The notes under the pieces were generated by a model that was not told the origin of the DNA, ran no database searches, and worked only from the letters and a program-made list of their open reading frames with translations. Shown here one piece after another: positions 4,671-5,465 of a stretch of 5,465 bases of DNA (positions are counted from its first letter, which is position 1; each line of letters begins with the position of its first letter). A program made the position numbers and the translations under genes. This DNA comes from Bacillota bacterium. Its GTDB lineage: Bacteria; Bacillota; Clostridia; Christensenellales; Pumilibacteraceae. The stretch spans positions 1-5,465 of the forward strand of contig WQSV01000111.1 in the NCBI GenBank assembly GCA_009787685.1, in the 5' to 3' direction.

Positions 4671-5465
4671 ATGGAAAAGAAAAACATATTAGTAATCGGC
4701 GGTGGTGGACGTGAACATGCTATCATTTGGAAATTAAAACAAAGCAAGCATGTTGGGAAAATATATTGTGCCCCGGGTAATGCTGGAATTGCAGAATTAG
4801 CAGAATGCATCGACATAAAAGCCACCGATATTTCAGCGATTTTGGAATTTCTCAAAAATAATTCCGACATTCACATGATAGTTGTTGGGCCAGATGATCC
4901 GCTTGCAATGGGCATTGTTGACAAGCTTGAGTCGGAAGGTTTTAGAGTTTTTGGGCCAAACAAAGATGCCGCTCAACTTGAAGCGTCAAAGGTTTTTTCG
5001 AAAAACCTCATGAAAAAATATGATATCCCAACCGCAACCTATGAAACTTTTTCCAATCATGCTGAAGCTTTGAGCTATGTCAGAGAGAGCAAATTCCCAC
5101 TAGTCATCAAAGCAGATGGATTAGCCCTTGGAAAAGGTGTTCTTATTTGCCAAAGCTTTGACGAAGCGGAACAAGGTCTCAAACAAATTATGCTCGACAA
5201 ATCTTTCGGGGACGCTGGTCAAAACATTGTCATTGAAGAATTTTTGAATGGGTTTGAAGTCAGCGTTCTTTCATTTTGCGATGGAAAAACAATTGTGCCA
5301 ATGGCGAGTGCAAGGGACTATAAGAGGGCGCATGACAATGACATTGGACTCAACACCGGTGGCATGGGCACCTATTCACCCAATGACAAATATTTCCCCA
5401 AGCACGAAGACTTTGCGAATGAACATATTTTGCAAAAAACAGTAGACGCTCTAAACAGTGAAGGA
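4671..5465 (+). CDS. purD: Phosphoribosylamine-glycine ligase (GAR synthetase), N-terminal 265 codons (runs off the window)
   Basis: PurD joins glycine to phosphoribosylamine with ATP, giving GAR (step two), as a cytoplasmic ATP-grasp enzyme. The frame is open from the ATG at 4671 to the last base. Seen: the N-terminal GGGGREHAI (10-18), APGNAG (34-39), VVGPDDPLAMGIVD (71-84), then the ATP-grasp region with FPLVIKADGLALGKGV (142-157), the acidic VIEEFLNGFEVS (187-198), ARDYKRAHDNDIGLNTGGMG (214-233) and TYSP (234-237). About 160 C-terminal residues of a normal protein of roughly 420 lie outside the window. It is 24 bp downstream of purH without a promoter or terminator between, so it is read from the purH promoter. 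Confidence 0.96.
   Translation, partial: MEKKNILVIGGGGREHAIIWKLKQSKHVGKIYCAPGNAGIAELAECIDIKATDISAILEFLKNNSDIHMIVVGPDDPLAMGIVDKLESEGFRVFGPNKDAAQLEASKVFSKNLMKKYDIPTATYETFSNHAEALSYVRESKFPLVIKADGLALGKGVLICQSFDEAEQGLKQIMLDKSFGDAGQNIVIEEFLNGFEVSVLSFCDGKTIVPMASARDYKRAHDNDIGLNTGGMGTYSPNDKYFPKHEDFANEHILQKTVDALNSEG

Overview
The window is an AT-rich stretch of bacterial chromosome carrying the late part of the de novo purine (IMP) pathway. It holds purM, purN, purH and a 3'-truncated purD, all on the + strand. The order M-N-H-D is the one familiar from Firmicutes pur operons. Together with the low-GC composition, the standard code (TGA used as stop) and the protein flavour, this suggests an uncultured or gut-type Clostridia-like Firmicute. 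That placement is an inference, not a determination.

Layout. Bases 1-105 (-) are the first 35 codons of a probable PP2C-type Ser/Thr phosphatase. Bases 106-384 hold two divergent promoters separated by a foldback repeat of about 180 bp, plus a near-perfect palindrome over the phosphatase promoter. purM (385-1440) is followed by a 75-bp gap made largely of heptamer-type repeats, then purN (1516-2157). The 3' end of purN runs into a cluster of small hairpin repeats, a second heptamer run and a bidirectional terminator (2287-2315). A small lipoprotein gene with a likely FN3-like fold lies on the opposite strand (2355-2810) and splits the purine genes into two transcription units. purH (start corrected to 3012) has its own promoter, and purD follows after 24 bp behind a good Shine-Dalgarno sequence.

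The purine genes work together as follows. PurN formylates GAR, PurM closes the first (imidazole) ring, PurH carries out the last two steps to IMP, and PurD supplies GAR at the second step. The enzymes for the other steps are not in the window.

The most interesting signals are non-coding. (1) All four recognisable promoters have a 17-bp spacer and a -10 box ending only 7-9 nt before the ATG, which predicts leaderless mRNAs, while the downstream gene purD has a strong Shine-Dalgarno. (2) A family of mini-hairpins with three-base loops recurs at 2080-2226 and 2902-2976. Its copies show compensatory base changes, it supplies the C-terminal tail of PurN, and it overlaps the -35 box of purH. (3) Three intergenic regions each hold a different degenerate 7-bp repeat. 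No obviously new defence or mobile system is visible in the protein-coding content.
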